NCBI GenBank assembly: GCA_041392785.1
Contig: JAWKLK010000003.1
Location: 1-64,000 of the forward strand
DNA from: OLB9 sp041392785
Lineage (GTDB): Bacteria; Bacteroidota; Bacteroidia; Chitinophagales; Saprospiraceae
Length of the DNA: 64,000 bases
Reading direction: 5' to 3'
Shown piece after piece: positions 28,349-38,537 of the stretch (position 1 is its first letter; each line of letters starts with the position of its first letter). Position numbers and translations under genes: made by a program. Below the pieces are notes generated by a model. It saw only the letters and a list, made by a program, of their open reading frames with translations. It searched no databases and was not told where the DNA came from.

Positions 28349-28367
28349 TTGTTATAAACATAATAAT

Positions 28368-28410
28368 AAAAGACGAGATGCAGAATATTGTTTGTGTCTC
28401 GTCTTTTTAA
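28368..28410 (+). terminator. Rho-independent terminator after ftsH
   Basis: Perfect 11-bp stem AAAAGACGAGA (28368-28378) and TCTCGTCTTTT (28397-28407) followed by T residues, 20 bp after the ftsH stop. Confidence 0.9.
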
Positions 28411-28547
28411 TTTATATAAAATGCCAGAAAGGATACTAACTTTCATGTTAGCATTATTGAAAAGTAGAACATAATGAACTGTTACTCATTTTGAAAAAAG
28501 TAGCAAAGTAACCTCATCCATTTAACCATGAACTTCACTATTTTTAT

Positions 28548-28555
28548 TACTTTTG
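28548..28555 (+). promoter_or_regulatory. -7 element before the phosphorylase-like gene
   Basis: TACTTTTG matches TAnnTTTG, 39 bp before the start codon of the next gene. No clear -33 TTTG at 19 bp. Confidence 0.4.
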
Positions 28556-28594
28556 CGGTTTTTTTAATTTAATATACCAAAATCTTAATATATA

Positions 28595-30253
28595 ATGTTG
28601 GCCAAAAGTGAAGTTTTCGGTTATACGCCAAAAAAAGAATACAGTAAGAGTGTAGCATACTTTTCTATGGAGTTTGCTATCGATCAATCATTAAAAATTT
28701 ATAGTGGAGGATTAGGGTTTTTAGCAGGATCACACATGCGAAGTGCTTATGAACTTAAGCAAAATATGATAGGTATCGGCATGCTTTGGAAATATGGATA
28801 CTATGACCAAGGAAGGAATATGGATGGAAGCATGCATCCTTACTGGATTGAAAAACATTATTCTTTTCTTACTGATACTGACATTGTATTTCCTGTAGAA
28901 GTGCATGGTGCGACAGTATTTGTAAAAGCTTTCTTACTCAAACCTGAAGTATTTAATACTGTTCCAATTTTTCTTTTGAGTACTGATATCCCACAAAATG
29001 ATCCAGTATCTCGCACCATAACTCAAAAGTTATATGATGGAAATGAATCAACAAGAGTCGCACAATCTATTGTTTTAGGGATTGGCGGTGCGAAACTTAT
29101 GGATATCTTAGATTTTGGAATTGAAATCTATCATATGAATGAAGGTCATGCATTGCCATTGGCCTTCTACTTATATTCAAAATACAAAGATATAAATGAA
29201 GTAAGAAAACACGTCGTTTTCACAACACATACACCGGAGGAAGCAGGAAATGAAGAAAGAGATTTCGGATTATTGAGTAGAATGTCATTTTTCAATGGGA
29301 ATAGTGATGATGAAATAAAAAATCTTTTAAATATCACCAATAATAGGGTAAATTATACCTTATGCGCCCTTAAAATGGCTAAAATTGCCAATGCGGTATC
29401 ACAGATGCATGGTGATGTCTCAAGAGAAATGTGGTCTGGGTACAATGATATTTGTGAAATAAAGTCCATTACTAATGCCCAAAATAAAAGATATTGGAAA
29501 GATGAAGTCCTTGAAAAAGCCTATGAAACGGATGATGACAAGCTCTTTATAGCTCGCAAAAAGGAAATGAAAGCGGAATTATTTGATATTGTAGCAGATC
29601 AATCTGGCAAAATTTTTAATCCTGATGTATTAACAATAGTTTGGGCTAGAAGATATGCAGGTTATAAAAGGGCCGATTTAATAAAAAATGACATTCAAAG
29701 ATTCAATGCTTTAGCCAGTAACACCGAGTTTCCTATCCAATTGATATGGGCTGGAAAACCGTATCCATTAGACACACATGCGATTGAAACATTTAACGCA
29801 CTATATTACATGTCACTATCTCATCCCAATATTGCTGTTTTGACAGGATACGAACTATCTCTCTCTGCAAAACTCAAAAAAGGTTCTGATGTATGGTTAA
29901 ACAATCCTAGGTTGTACAGAGAAGCATCTGGTACAAGCGGTATGACTGCCGCCATGAACGGTTCCATCAACTTTTCAATTCCTGATGGTTGGATTCCAGA
30001 ATTTGCAAAACATGGTTATAATAGTTTTATAATACCTCCTGCAGATAGAGAATTGAATATTGATGAACAAAATAAGATAGAGAGCAATTCGCTTCTAGAC
30101 ATTTTGGAGAATGAAATCATTCCTACTTATTATAAGAAGCAGAAAAAATGGATTTCAATTGCAAAAAATGCTATGCGTGATGTATCACCAGCATTTGAAT
30201 CAGGGCGGATGGCAAAAGAGTATTATCAAAAGTTATTTACCTTGGAAATATAA
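28595..30253 (+). CDS. Glycogen phosphorylase-like protein lacking the PLP lysine
   Basis: This 552-residue protein has the fold and order of motifs of short bacterial alpha-glucan phosphorylases: VAYFSMEFAIDQSLKIYSGG (about 21-40), HMNEGHA, FTTHTPEEAGNEE and VWARRYAGYKR. Near the C terminus EASGTSGMTAAMNG (about 443-456) corresponds to the PLP-binding segment of rabbit phosphorylase (GTGNMK...NG). The position of the Schiff-base Lys is Thr (T451) here. I remember similar GTSGMT sequences in related Bacteroidota proteins, so this may be a lineage-specific subfamily. It could be a glycosyltransferase that does not use PLP, or an inactive homologue. Function in glycogen or maltodextrin turnover is plausible but not certain, so no symbol is given. 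Confidence 0.75.
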   Translation: MLAKSEVFGYTPKKEYSKSVAYFSMEFAIDQSLKIYSGGLGFLAGSHMRSAYELKQNMIGIGMLWKYGYYDQGRNMDGSMHPYWIEKHYSFLTDTDIVFPVEVHGATVFVKAFLLKPEVFNTVPIFLLSTDIPQNDPVSRTITQKLYDGNESTRVAQSIVLGIGGAKLMDILDFGIEIYHMNEGHALPLAFYLYSKYKDINEVRKHVVFTTHTPEEAGNEERDFGLLSRMSFFNGNSDDEIKNLLNITNNRVNYTLCALKMAKIANAVSQMHGDVSREMWSGYNDICEIKSITNAQNKRYWKDEVLEKAYETDDDKLFIARKKEMKAELFDIVADQSGKIFNPDVLTIVWARRYAGYKRADLIKNDIQRFNALASNTEFPIQLIWAGKPYPLDTHAIETFNALYYMSLSHPNIAVLTGYELSLSAKLKKGSDVWLNNPRLYREASGTSGMTAAMNGSINFSIPDGWIPEFAKHGYNSFIIPPADRELNIDEQNKIESNSLLDILENEIIPTYYKKQKKWISIAKNAMRDVSPAFESGRMAKEYYQKLFTLEI

Positions 30254-30309
30254 TCCTGCATAACGTACAACAATTTTGCTATTATTGCATTATTTTTAAA
30301 AATTTTAAA

Positions 30310-30972
30310 GTGAGTCGTACACAGGCAGCCGTTTTTACCATAGCTCTCGTATTGATTTTGGATCAAGTTTTAAAAATCTATGTTAAAACGCATATTCATT
30401 ACGGTGATGGGTTCAGTTTATTAGGGTTAGAATGGGCTAGAATCCATTTTGTTGAAAATGAAGGCATGGCCTTCGGTATTAGCATTGGAGGTAAAATAGG
30501 TAAATATATATTGAGTATTTTTAGAATAGTGACGGTTTCAGTTCTTGTGTACATTTTGAGAAACATGATTAAAACTAAAGAATCTATTGGTCTCATAATA
30601 TTCTTTAGCATGGTCATAGCAGGTGCCATAGGCAATATTATTGACTCTATGTTTTATGGTATGATATTTTCAGAATCCTATTTTCATGGTCCGATCGCTA
30701 CATTGTTTCCACCTGAAGGAGGTTATGGTAGTTTCTTAACAGGCAAAGTTGTAGACATGCTCTATTTTCCATTATATGATGGCCCGCTACCTGCTTGGGT
30801 GCCATTTATTGGCGGAAAGCCATTTGAATTTTTTAAGCATGTATTTAATATTGCAGATGCTTCTATATCGATCGGTGTGGTTTGTATACTCTTATTCCAC
30901 AGATCTATACTCAAAAACAATAAAAAAGAGCAGACTCCTGAGTCACTACAACCCATTCAGGATGAAGATTAA
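30310..30972 (+). CDS. lspA: Lipoprotein signal peptidase (signal peptidase II)
   Basis: This 220-residue polytopic membrane aspartyl protease removes the signal peptide from prolipoproteins. The first helix contains LILDQVLKIYVK, followed by FVENEGMAFGI; the catalytic Asp residues are in IGNIIDSMFYG and FNIADASISIG. A longer insertion between them (about 118-150) is common in Bacteroidota. The start is GTG at 30310, with no closer ATG. Its end overlaps the next gene by 11 bp. Lipoprotein substrates occur in this window (22.9 kb, 38.5 kb, 53.4 kb). Confidence 0.93.
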   Translation: MSRTQAAVFTIALVLILDQVLKIYVKTHIHYGDGFSLLGLEWARIHFVENEGMAFGISIGGKIGKYILSIFRIVTVSVLVYILRNMIKTKESIGLIIFFSMVIAGAIGNIIDSMFYGMIFSESYFHGPIATLFPPEGGYGSFLTGKVVDMLYFPLYDGPLPAWVPFIGGKPFEFFKHVFNIADASISIGVVCILLFHRSILKNNKKEQTPESLQPIQDED

Positions 30973-31648
30973 ACTTATATTTTTACTATTTTGTTTGACA
31001 ATGGTAATAAATCAATCCGTTCTGAAAGGTCAATCTTCTAAGGATACTTTGATCTACATCGGTGATCCGATGTGTTCTTGGTGTTATGGTTTTTCGCCAG
31101 AACTGGATAAAATAATATTAGCATTTCCAGAAGTTCCACTTGAAATCGTTGTCGGTGGATTACGAGTAAATGGAAATGAAAGCATGATGGAATTGCATGA
31201 TTTCCTTTTTAAGCATTGGCAAGATGTGCACAAAGCTAGTGGTCAAGATTTTAATTTTTCAATTCTCAGTCAATCTGATGTATTGTATAATACAGAACCT
31301 GCATGTAGAGCCGTTTTTGTCATCGGCCAGCTTGCTCCAGAAAAAAAATACCAATACTTTAAATTAGTCCAGAGAGGATTTTATTACCATAATTTATTGC
31401 CGCACGATGCTGAAAACTATGCTAGGATGGCTTCCGAATGCGGGGTAGATTTTGACCAGTTTTTACAAATATTTGAAAGTAGGCAGGCAAAAGCGGAAGT
31501 TTATTCTGATTTTGAACTAGCAGAAAAATTAGGTGCCACCGGATTTCCAACATTAATTGCAAAAATAGATGGCAAACTCTATTTGGCTGCGCAAGGATAC
31601 CAAAAAGCAGACAAAATTATTACTTTATTGAAAAGTAGAGGACTTTAA
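30962..31648 (+). CDS. DsbA-family thiol oxidoreductase, exported
   Basis: This protein of about 228 residues starts with a signal peptide (MKIKLIFLLFCLTMVINQSV) and continues into a thioredoxin-fold DsbA-like domain. The active site is CSWC in GDPMCSWCYGFSPEL, close to the FrnE/DsbA-like subgroup, with cis-Pro in TGFPTLIA. I chose ATG 30962 because it gives the signal peptide. The start overlaps lspA by 11 bp. It could act in periplasmic disulfide formation or isomerisation. Confidence 0.85.
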   Translation: MKIKLIFLLFCLTMVINQSVLKGQSSKDTLIYIGDPMCSWCYGFSPELDKIILAFPEVPLEIVVGGLRVNGNESMMELHDFLFKHWQDVHKASGQDFNFSILSQSDVLYNTEPACRAVFVIGQLAPEKKYQYFKLVQRGFYYHNLLPHDAENYARMASECGVDFDQFLQIFESRQAKAEVYSDFELAEKLGATGFPTLIAKIDGKLYLAAQGYQKADKIITLLKSRGL

Positions 31649-31672
31649 TGTCAATTTACATACCATAACACT

Positions 31673-34600
31673 TTGAGCTCATTAGCACATTTACAGAATG
31701 TATTCGAACAGGACCCAAGGATTGGTCAAATACATGGCATTACCCTCAGTGAAGACCCTCAGTGCATACATCTTGAAGGTATAAAAGGTGCTTTAGATGC
31801 CTTCATCATGGCAGGTTTGATGGCATATACCCAAACACACCATATCTACATAGCACTTGATAAAGAGGATGCGGCATACATGTTTACTACTTTACAATCG
31901 ATTTATTCAGAAAAACAAGTTTTGTTTTTTCCTGATTCATTCAAACGCCCTCAACAATTTGACGAAGTAGATAAAACTAATATCCTTATAAGAACAGACT
32001 CCATCAATAGACTTTATAAATCAAAAAAACCAAAAATTCTGGTCACATATCCAGAAGCAATTTTTGAGAAAGCAGTAGATCCTTCCCACTTAGAAAAAGA
32101 CAAAATTGAGATTAAAAAAAATCATAACCTAGACATCAATACCATCATTGAATTATTGGTCATGTATGGTTTTGAAAGAACTGAATTTGTGTATCAACCA
32201 GGACAGTTTGCGATCAGGGGCGGCATCATAGACATTTTTTCGTATGGAAATGAGTGGCCCTACAGGATAGAATTGTTTGATATAGAAGTGGAAAGTATCC
32301 GAACCTTCAATCCGTTGACACAACTATCTATAGCAAATATTCAGGAGGTAAGCATTATCCCAAACATCAATACTTCATTCAAAAGCAGCCAGAAAGCGAG
32401 TATTTTCAAAATTCTGCCATCTCTCACATGTGTATGGATTAAGGATTTCGAAATGCTAAGAGATAAACTTTTGCAATGTTTTGAAAAAGCAGAAACCTTC
32501 GCGTCAAATCTCATTTTGGAGAAAGAAGACGAACTGAAGGCTATTTATGATGAAAGGGCTTTTATCTATCCTGCGGACATAATGGATGAATTGTCAGAAA
32601 ACCATAAAATATTTTTAACACAGTCAGGAAATATTCAAAATTGTACCACTATACCTTTTTTCGCTAAACCGCAGCCTTCATTTAATAAAAACTTTAATTT
32701 CCTGATCAAAGATCTTCAGGAAAATACTGAAAAAAACATCACAAACTATATTTTTACAGATAATGTAAAACAAATAGAGCGCTTCTACAACATTTTTGAA
32801 GATATGCGCGTACAATTGCAATTTCATCCGTTACACCATTCACTACATGCGGGATTTACAGAGAAAGAATTAGGAATAGCTTGCTATACTGATCATCAAA
32901 TCTTCGAGAGATTCCATAGATATAAGCTTAGACAAGGCTATACAAATGAAATGGCTATCAATGTCAAAACCTTGAGAGAATTGCAACCGGGAGATTATGT
33001 GACACACATAGATCATGGTGTCGGCAAATATTCGGGTTTGGAGACTATCGATATCAATGGTCATAAACAAGAATCAGTCAGGCTCATCTACCAAAACAAT
33101 GATATCTTATATGTAGGAATCAATTCATTGCATAAAATTTCAAGATATGTAGGAAAAGATGGAACCGAACCAAAGTTGAACAAAATCGGATCTGATGCTT
33201 GGAAAGCATTGAAGCGCAAAACAAAAGCTCAGGTCAAAGATATCGCAAAAGAACTTATAAAACTCTACGCCCAAAGAAAAGCATCCAAAGGGTTTGAATT
33301 TCCACAGGATGGATATTTGCAAGATGAACTAGAGGCCAGCTTTATTTATGAAGACACACCTGACCAGTACACAGCAACCCAAGATGTCAAATCTGATATG
33401 GAAAGGCCATATCCCATGGACAGGTTGATTTGTGGTGACGTAGGTTTTGGTAAAACAGAGGTAGCCATTCGTGCCGCCTTCAAGGCAGTGGTGAGTGGCA
33501 AACAAGTTGCCGTTTTGGTGCCAACAACCATCCTAGCATTACAACATTTCAAAACATTCGGTGAAAGGTTAAAGGAATTTGGTGTCAAAGTAGACTATAT
33601 CAATAGGTTCAGAAGCACAAAGGAAAAAAATGATATTTTCAAAAAGGCGAGTGAAGGTCAAATTGAAATATTAATAGGAACTCATGCCATTTTAAGTAAA
33701 GATCTTAAGTTTAAAGATTTGGGATTGCTTATCATCGATGAAGAACAAAAATTTGGTGTTGCAGCCAAAGAAAAATTGAGAACCCTCCAAGTAAATGTCG
33801 ATACTCTAACGCTTACAGCGACTCCTATACCTCGAACGTTGCAGTTTTCTTTAATGGCCGCACGAGACCTTTCAATAATTCGCACACCTCCACCTAACCG
33901 TCAGCCAATACATACTGAAAGACGGATATTCAATGATGACTTGATAAAAGATGCCATTTATTATGAGGTTCAGAGAGGAGGACAAGTATTTTTTGTTCAC
34001 AACAGAGTGAATACACTTTATGAAATGGCAGGACTGATCCAAAAGTTGTGTCCTGACATAGAGATAGCTATTGCACATGGGCAAATGGAAGCACATGCGC
34101 TCGAAAAAACACTGGTAAATTTTATAGATGGTCAATATGATGTATTAGTCAGTACTAACATAATTGAGACAGGATTGGATATCCCGAATGCAAATACGAT
34201 GATCATAAATAATGCACACCAATTTGGTATGAGTGATCTGCATCAATTGCGTGGCCGTGTAGGACGATCCAATAAACGCGCTTTTTGCTACCTCTTTGCC
34301 CCTCCTCTTTCCGTATTGACACCTGAAGCTAGAAAACGCATTCAAACTCTTGAAGAATTTTCAGACTTGGGTTCAGGTTTTCAAATAGCTATGAAAGACA
34401 TGGACATTCGTGGTGCCGGTAATTTATTGGGAGCAGAACAAAGTGGTTTTATTGCTGATATTGGATACGAAACATACCAAAAAATCCTAGAAGAAGCGAT
34501 CGATGAACTCAAGGAAACTGATTTCAAAGAACTTTTTGCGGAAGAATTGGACAAAAAGCAAAACTTTATTAGAGATGTCGATATCGATACAGATATAGAT

Positions 34601-35047
34601 ATGCGTATTCCAGACACTTATGTGACTAATATCCAAGAAAGACTGAGTTTATATACAGAATTGGATACATTAGAAACCAATGACCAAATTGCCACTTTTA
34701 GAACATCACTTAAAGACAGATTCGGACCTATTCCCATTGAAGTAGAAGAACTTTTCGATGGATTGAATATTCGATTTATGGCAAAAAGATTGGGTTTTGA
34801 AAGAATAGTCTTAAAAAACAAAAAACTGAATTGCTATTTCATTTCAAATCCTCACTCAAGATACTTTGAAACAAATACCTTCAAAGCTATCATGCAATAT
34901 ATTAGCACAATCGGAATTAAGGAAAGAATTTCATTAAAGCAGACCACATCTTTTCTCATCATGAGCAAAGAACACGTACGGTCCCTAAATGAAGTGTTGC
35001 GGATACTCACCGTAGTTGAGACGGCTATAAATGACCTGATTCTTTAA
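31673..35047 (+). CDS. mfd: Transcription-repair coupling factor
   Basis: This 1124-residue ATP-dependent translocase removes RNA polymerase stalled at DNA lesions and recruits UvrA. The UvrB-like N-terminal module (FVYQPGQFAIRGGIIDIFSY) comes first. The RNA-polymerase-interacting domain follows (LQPGDYVTHIDHGVGKYSGL), then the RecG-like motor with Walker A CGDVGFGKTEVA (about 586-597), DEEQ box LLIIDEEQKFGV and TATPIPRTL. The TRCF C-terminal domain closes the protein. The start is TTG at 31673, giving standard length; no ATG is available upstream. Confidence 0.96.
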   Translation: MSSLAHLQNVFEQDPRIGQIHGITLSEDPQCIHLEGIKGALDAFIMAGLMAYTQTHHIYIALDKEDAAYMFTTLQSIYSEKQVLFFPDSFKRPQQFDEVDKTNILIRTDSINRLYKSKKPKILVTYPEAIFEKAVDPSHLEKDKIEIKKNHNLDINTIIELLVMYGFERTEFVYQPGQFAIRGGIIDIFSYGNEWPYRIELFDIEVESIRTFNPLTQLSIANIQEVSIIPNINTSFKSSQKASIFKILPSLTCVWIKDFEMLRDKLLQCFEKAETFASNLILEKEDELKAIYDERAFIYPADIMDELSENHKIFLTQSGNIQNCTTIPFFAKPQPSFNKNFNFLIKDLQENTEKNITNYIFTDNVKQIERFYNIFEDMRVQLQFHPLHHSLHAGFTEKELGIACYTDHQIFERFHRYKLRQGYTNEMAINVKTLRELQPGDYVTHIDHGVGKYSGLETIDINGHKQESVRLIYQNNDILYVGINSLHKISRYVGKDGTEPKLNKIGSDAWKALKRKTKAQVKDIAKELIKLYAQRKASKGFEFPQDGYLQDELEASFIYEDTPDQYTATQDVKSDMERPYPMDRLICGDVGFGKTEVAIRAAFKAVVSGKQVAVLVPTTILALQHFKTFGERLKEFGVKVDYINRFRSTKEKNDIFKKASEGQIEILIGTHAILSKDLKFKDLGLLIIDEEQKFGVAAKEKLRTLQVNVDTLTLTATPIPRTLQFSLMAARDLSIIRTPPPNRQPIHTERRIFNDDLIKDAIYYEVQRGGQVFFVHNRVNTLYEMAGLIQKLCPDIEIAIAHGQMEAHALEKTLVNFIDGQYDVLVSTNIIETGLDIPNANTMIINNAHQFGMSDLHQLRGRVGRSNKRAFCYLFAPPLSVLTPEARKRIQTLEEFSDLGSGFQIAMKDMDIRGAGNLLGAEQSGFIADIGYETYQKILEEAIDELKETDFKELFAEELDKKQNFIRDVDIDTDIDMRIPDTYVTNIQERLSLYTELDTLETNDQIATFRTSLKDRFGPIPIEVEELFDGLNIRFMAKRLGFERIVLKNKKLNCYFISNPHSRYFETNTFKAIMQYISTIGIKERISLKQTTSFLIMSKEHVRSLNEVLRILTVVETAINDLIL

Positions 35048-35094
35048 TTTCAAAAATGATTTGTGCCATCTATTTGGTCGATCACGATTATATG

Positions 35095-36393
35095 TTAAAT
35101 TATAGCTCCAATAAGTGTTGCAGACATCAATGATGCTATCGATCCACCTATCAAGGCTTTCATACCGAATTCAGACAGGGTTTTACGCTGTCCTGGTGCG
35201 AGCGAACCAATTCCACCTATCTGAATGCCAATACTTGCAAAATTGGCAAATCCACAAAGCATATAGGTAGCCATGACTATAGATTTATTATGCACCAGAT
35301 GGATAGCATTTTCAGGATTCTTTAAGCTAGCAAGCTGAGAATAAGCAACAAATTCGCTTGCAGCAAGCTTTATACCAAGTAGCTGCCCCATAGCCATAAT
35401 GTCTTCTTTTGCTACGCCAATCAACCACATCAGTGGAGCGAATATCATTCCCAAGATTGTTTCAATTGATAATTTATTATACATAGTATTAGCAGAAATG
35501 ATGGAATTTAAATTGGTCACATCTCCCACAAAACCTAACAGTGCATTCATCATCGCTATAAAAGCTATAAATACAAGGAGCATTGCAGCCACATTTGCTG
35601 CCAATTTTAATCCTTCCGTAGTACCATTAGCGATCGCATCAAGAATATTTGTCCCAATATTTTCATAAGATACCTTTACGTCCGTATTTATCGGCTCGGT
35701 CTGTGGATACAGAATCTTAGAAATAACTATCGCACCTGGAGCTGCCATGACTGAAGCTGCAAGAAGGTGTTTTGCAAACTCAAGCCTTTGCACTGGATCA
35801 TCACCACCCAAAAACGAGATGTATGCAGCCATTACTGCTCCCGCCACTGTAGCCATACCTCCAATCATCACCAAGAGCATTTCCGATTTATTCATCTGTT
35901 CTAAATATGCTTTTATCATAAGCGGAGCCTCCGTTTGCCCTAAAAAGATATTACCAGTGACAGACAGGCTTTCTGCACCTGAAATATGTAGTAATTTTGT
36001 AAAAATCTCAGCAAACAATTTTACAACTAATTGTATCACTCCTAAATAAAATAATAAAGATGTCAATGCTGAAAAAAACACAATTGTGGGCAAAACCTGA
36101 AACAAAAATATAAATCCAAAATTACTTGTATCCATCAATTCATTTCCTAACAAAAAAGTGGTACCTGCCTTGGTAAAATCCAATATTTGGACAAATAAAT
36201 TTCCAACAAATTCAAAAATTGATTTAATGAAACCTATTTTAAGTACGCCCAATGCTAAAATCAATTGCGCTAGTAAGCCAATTGCGGTGGTTTTCCAATT
36301 GATAGCTTTTCTATTTGAACTAAAAATATATCCTATTCCTATCAAAACAGCCATTCCCAAGACACCTCTTCCTATGTTGTAAACTAAATCCAT
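35095..36393 (-). CDS. CNT-family nucleoside transporter (NupC-like)
   Basis: This 432-residue polytopic membrane protein belongs to the concentrative nucleoside transporters, which couple nucleoside uptake to a cation gradient. The signature GQTEAPLMIKAYL (about 152-164) and the preceding SGAESLSVTGNIF match the family, as do MLCGFANFASIGIQIGGIG near the C terminus and repeated hydrophobic helices. It is divergent from udk with 117 bp between, so uptake and phosphorylation of nucleosides are probably linked. Confidence 0.93.
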   Translation of the reverse strand: MDLVYNIGRGVLGMAVLIGIGYIFSSNRKAINWKTTAIGLLAQLILALGVLKIGFIKSIFEFVGNLFVQILDFTKAGTTFLLGNELMDTSNFGFIFLFQVLPTIVFFSALTSLLFYLGVIQLVVKLFAEIFTKLLHISGAESLSVTGNIFLGQTEAPLMIKAYLEQMNKSEMLLVMIGGMATVAGAVMAAYISFLGGDDPVQRLEFAKHLLAASVMAAPGAIVISKILYPQTEPINTDVKVSYENIGTNILDAIANGTTEGLKLAANVAAMLLVFIAFIAMMNALLGFVGDVTNLNSIISANTMYNKLSIETILGMIFAPLMWLIGVAKEDIMAMGQLLGIKLAASEFVAYSQLASLKNPENAIHLVHNKSIVMATYMLCGFANFASIGIQIGGIGSLAPGQRKTLSEFGMKALIGGSIASLMSATLIGAII

Positions 36394-36405
36394 TTATGCT
36401 CGACT

Positions 36406-36436
36406 TTTGTAAAATGATTATCTTTTTATAAATTTG
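36406..36436 (+). promoter_or_regulatory. Full Bacteroidota promoter before udk
   Basis: TTTG at 36406-36409, a 19-bp spacer and TAAATTTG at 36429-36436. This is the best match in the window to the TTTG-N19-TAnnTTTG consensus and lies 75 bp before udk. Confidence 0.7.
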
Positions 36437-36510
36437 TCCGAAAAATAACGATTTTTTTTTATTCAAATGATTTTTTACAATTAAACCGAATATCATTCAA
36501 TAGATTTTCA

Positions 36511-37167
36511 ATGAGTCTAAAAAACCCAAATACTTATTTAATAGGAATTTCAGGAGGAAGTGGATCAGGAAAAACATCCTTCATAAGAGATTTGAAAAGA
36601 GCTTTTTCTCCATCCGAAATTTGCTTTTTATCTCAAGATGATTACTATAAGGCCAGAGACCAACAAATTTCTGATGAAAATGGAGTAAAAAATTTTGATC
36701 TTCCAGATTCCATACTTTTAGATGAGTTTTATTTTGACCTTGTAAAGCTTATGAATGGGTTACCTGTCCAGAGGGAAGAGTATACTTTCAATAATGAATT
36801 GAGAAATCCTATTATGCACATACTCACTCCTGCTCCTATCATCATAGTAGAAGGATTATTTGTATTTTATGATACAAAAATTTTCAATCTTTTAGATCTG
36901 AAAATACTAATACATGCATCTGACACACAAAAAATAATTCGTAGAATCAAAAGAGATCGTGTGGAAAGAAACTACCCTTTAGAAGATGTATTGTACAGAT
37001 ATGAACACCATGTATTACCCTCTTTTGAATCCTTCATTTATCCCTTTTTTAGCAAAGTTGATATTGTGATCAACAATAATAAAAATTATGATTTAGGTAG
37101 AGATATGTTGATTGCACACCTTGAAAAAACCCTAAAACGAGAACCTACATCGACTTTAGAAAAGTAG
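36511..37167 (+). CDS. udk: Uridine kinase-like protein
   Basis: This 218-residue P-loop kinase would phosphorylate uridine/cytidine to UMP/CMP. Walker A is GISGGSGSGKTSF (about 13-25), then LSQDDYYKARDQ and FDLPDSILLDEF, the uridine-kinase substrate segments, and IIIVEGLFVFYD; the lid is RRIKRDRVERNYPLEDVLYRY. The LID and base-binding region is slightly different from E. coli Udk, so a related nucleoside kinase is possible. Confidence 0.88.
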   Translation: MSLKNPNTYLIGISGGSGSGKTSFIRDLKRAFSPSEICFLSQDDYYKARDQQISDENGVKNFDLPDSILLDEFYFDLVKLMNGLPVQREEYTFNNELRNPIMHILTPAPIIIVEGLFVFYDTKIFNLLDLKILIHASDTQKIIRRIKRDRVERNYPLEDVLYRYEHHVLPSFESFIYPFFSKVDIVINNNKNYDLGRDMLIAHLEKTLKREPTSTLEK

Positions 37168-37187
37168 TGAATTAACTTTTGTCACCA

Positions 37188-37913
37188 TTAATGAGTAATC
37201 ATTCTTGGAGTACGGTTCTTCATCATCTCTTTTCGCTCAATAATTTTCTGCTCTCTAATTGCCTCATATTCTTTTGCTGTCACTCTTGTACCTTTTTGCG
37301 GCACTTCAATTTCTATTGGGGTGTTCATTTTCTCCACATTCAATGCAATGGCATGTAAATCAGCACTTTGCACTTCCATAATTAACCCTGGCAAACCATA
37401 AAAATTATCGGGCCCATGAGATGATAGCAATGATGGGGAAAAATACACTACTACATTATGGGTACTGTCTTTGTAGATTGCTTTGATACAAGTAAACCCA
37501 CAGATGTTCTTTTGTTCACCAGCACTTATTTTCCAAGGAAATAACGCCAGCGAGTCCAATATAAGAAAGTCTTTATCAAAAAAATTTACTTTTGTGACAC
37601 TTTCTTTATTAGCTAGGTTTTTATAGATATTAGGTAACGATTTGGATCTTTGTGCCAGCATTCTCCGCATAAACCCAGACTCCACTCCTATGGCAGGTTC
37701 CTTATAATCGGGATCCTTCATATATAAAGATTCACTCGTATTTACTTTTAGTAACATTTGAGTGGTGTAGTCATTTGGCATACCAGGCATAATTTCATCT
37801 TCGGTGAAATATTTTGTCAGCTTATATTTGACTTTTAAATGGGTATTTTGACTCATGAGATTGCCCATGCAAAGTAAAAAAATTATAAAAACAAAACTTG
37901 ATCGTATACTCAT
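37188..37913 (-). CDS. GLPGLI family protein
   Basis: This exported protein of about 241 residues carries the name-giving motif of the Bacteroidota-specific GLPGLI family: FYGLPGLIMEV at about residue 170 of the chosen frame. The preferred start is ATG 37913 (MSIRSSFVFIIFLLCMGNL), which gives a clean signal peptide; an upstream Met at 37949 is less likely. Family members are of unknown function, often surface or periplasmic. It is divergent from the SixA-like gene. Confidence 0.85.
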   Translation of the reverse strand: MSIRSSFVFIIFLLCMGNLMSQNTHLKVKYKLTKYFTEDEIMPGMPNDYTTQMLLKVNTSESLYMKDPDYKEPAIGVESGFMRRMLAQRSKSLPNIYKNLANKESVTKVNFFDKDFLILDSLALFPWKISAGEQKNICGFTCIKAIYKDSTHNVVVYFSPSLLSSHGPDNFYGLPGLIMEVQSADLHAIALNVEKMNTPIEIEVPQKGTRVTAKEYEAIREQKIIERKEMMKNRTPRMITH

Positions 37914-38051
37914 AAGATTTGAATAAAGTACTATTATAATCTGAAGCAATATTTGCTAATATTTTCGATTGTATTAACGCAAATTTTATATAATAGTTAC
38001 ATCTTTTATACGCTTTATCTGTTTAGAAAATACAATAATATATTAGGAAAC

Positions 38052-38537
38052 TTGAAACATGTGATTTTTATGCGACATGCAAAATCTTCTTGGGCAAATT
38101 TTTCCTTGAAGGATTTTGATAGACCGTTGGATGAAAGAGGTAAATCTGATGGACCCTTGATGGCTGAAAGATTAAAGAGTATCGTTCCGAATCTAGATAT
38201 TCTTATTGCAAGCCCCGCAGTGAGAACAACACAAACTGCTGAATATGTTTCTAATACATATAATACTGATATTCAATTTAATTCACAATTATATCATGGC
38301 GTCCCAGAGGCCTATTTAGATGCCTTGCAAGATTTGGATGAAAATTGTCAAAATGTAATTTTATTTGGTCACAATCCCGGAATTACAGAAATTGCAAATA
38401 TGGTGTCAAAATCCATCATTGATAATATACCGACCTGTGGTATTATTATTACAAATACACATGCATCATGGAGCAATATCTCATTCCAAGACTTAACATT
38501 AGAACACATCATCACACCAAAGAATGCCGAGTTTTAA
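38052..38537 (+). CDS. SixA-like histidine phosphatase
   Basis: This protein of about 161 residues is a small histidine-phosphatase superfamily member of the SixA type, which in E. coli dephosphorylates phosphohistidine. The catalytic RHG-like motif is FMRHAKSSWAN near the N terminus, and the second His is in ILFGHNPGITEIA. The 5' portion of the open frame back to 37953 looks like untranslated AT-rich leader, so I prefer TTG 38052 (LKHVIFMRHAKS) or ATG 38070. The end overlaps the next gene by 14 bp. Confidence 0.85.
   Translation: MKHVIFMRHAKSSWANFSLKDFDRPLDERGKSDGPLMAERLKSIVPNLDILIASPAVRTTQTAEYVSNTYNTDIQFNSQLYHGVPEAYLDALQDLDENCQNVILFGHNPGITEIANMVSKSIIDNIPTCGIIITNTHASWSNISFQDLTLEHIITPKNAEF

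Noticed and set aside
37953..38051. Membrane-like N-terminal extension of the SixA-like protein
   Set aside because: The extension is AT-rich and lacks family similarity; starting at 38052 gives a normal SixA-like length.
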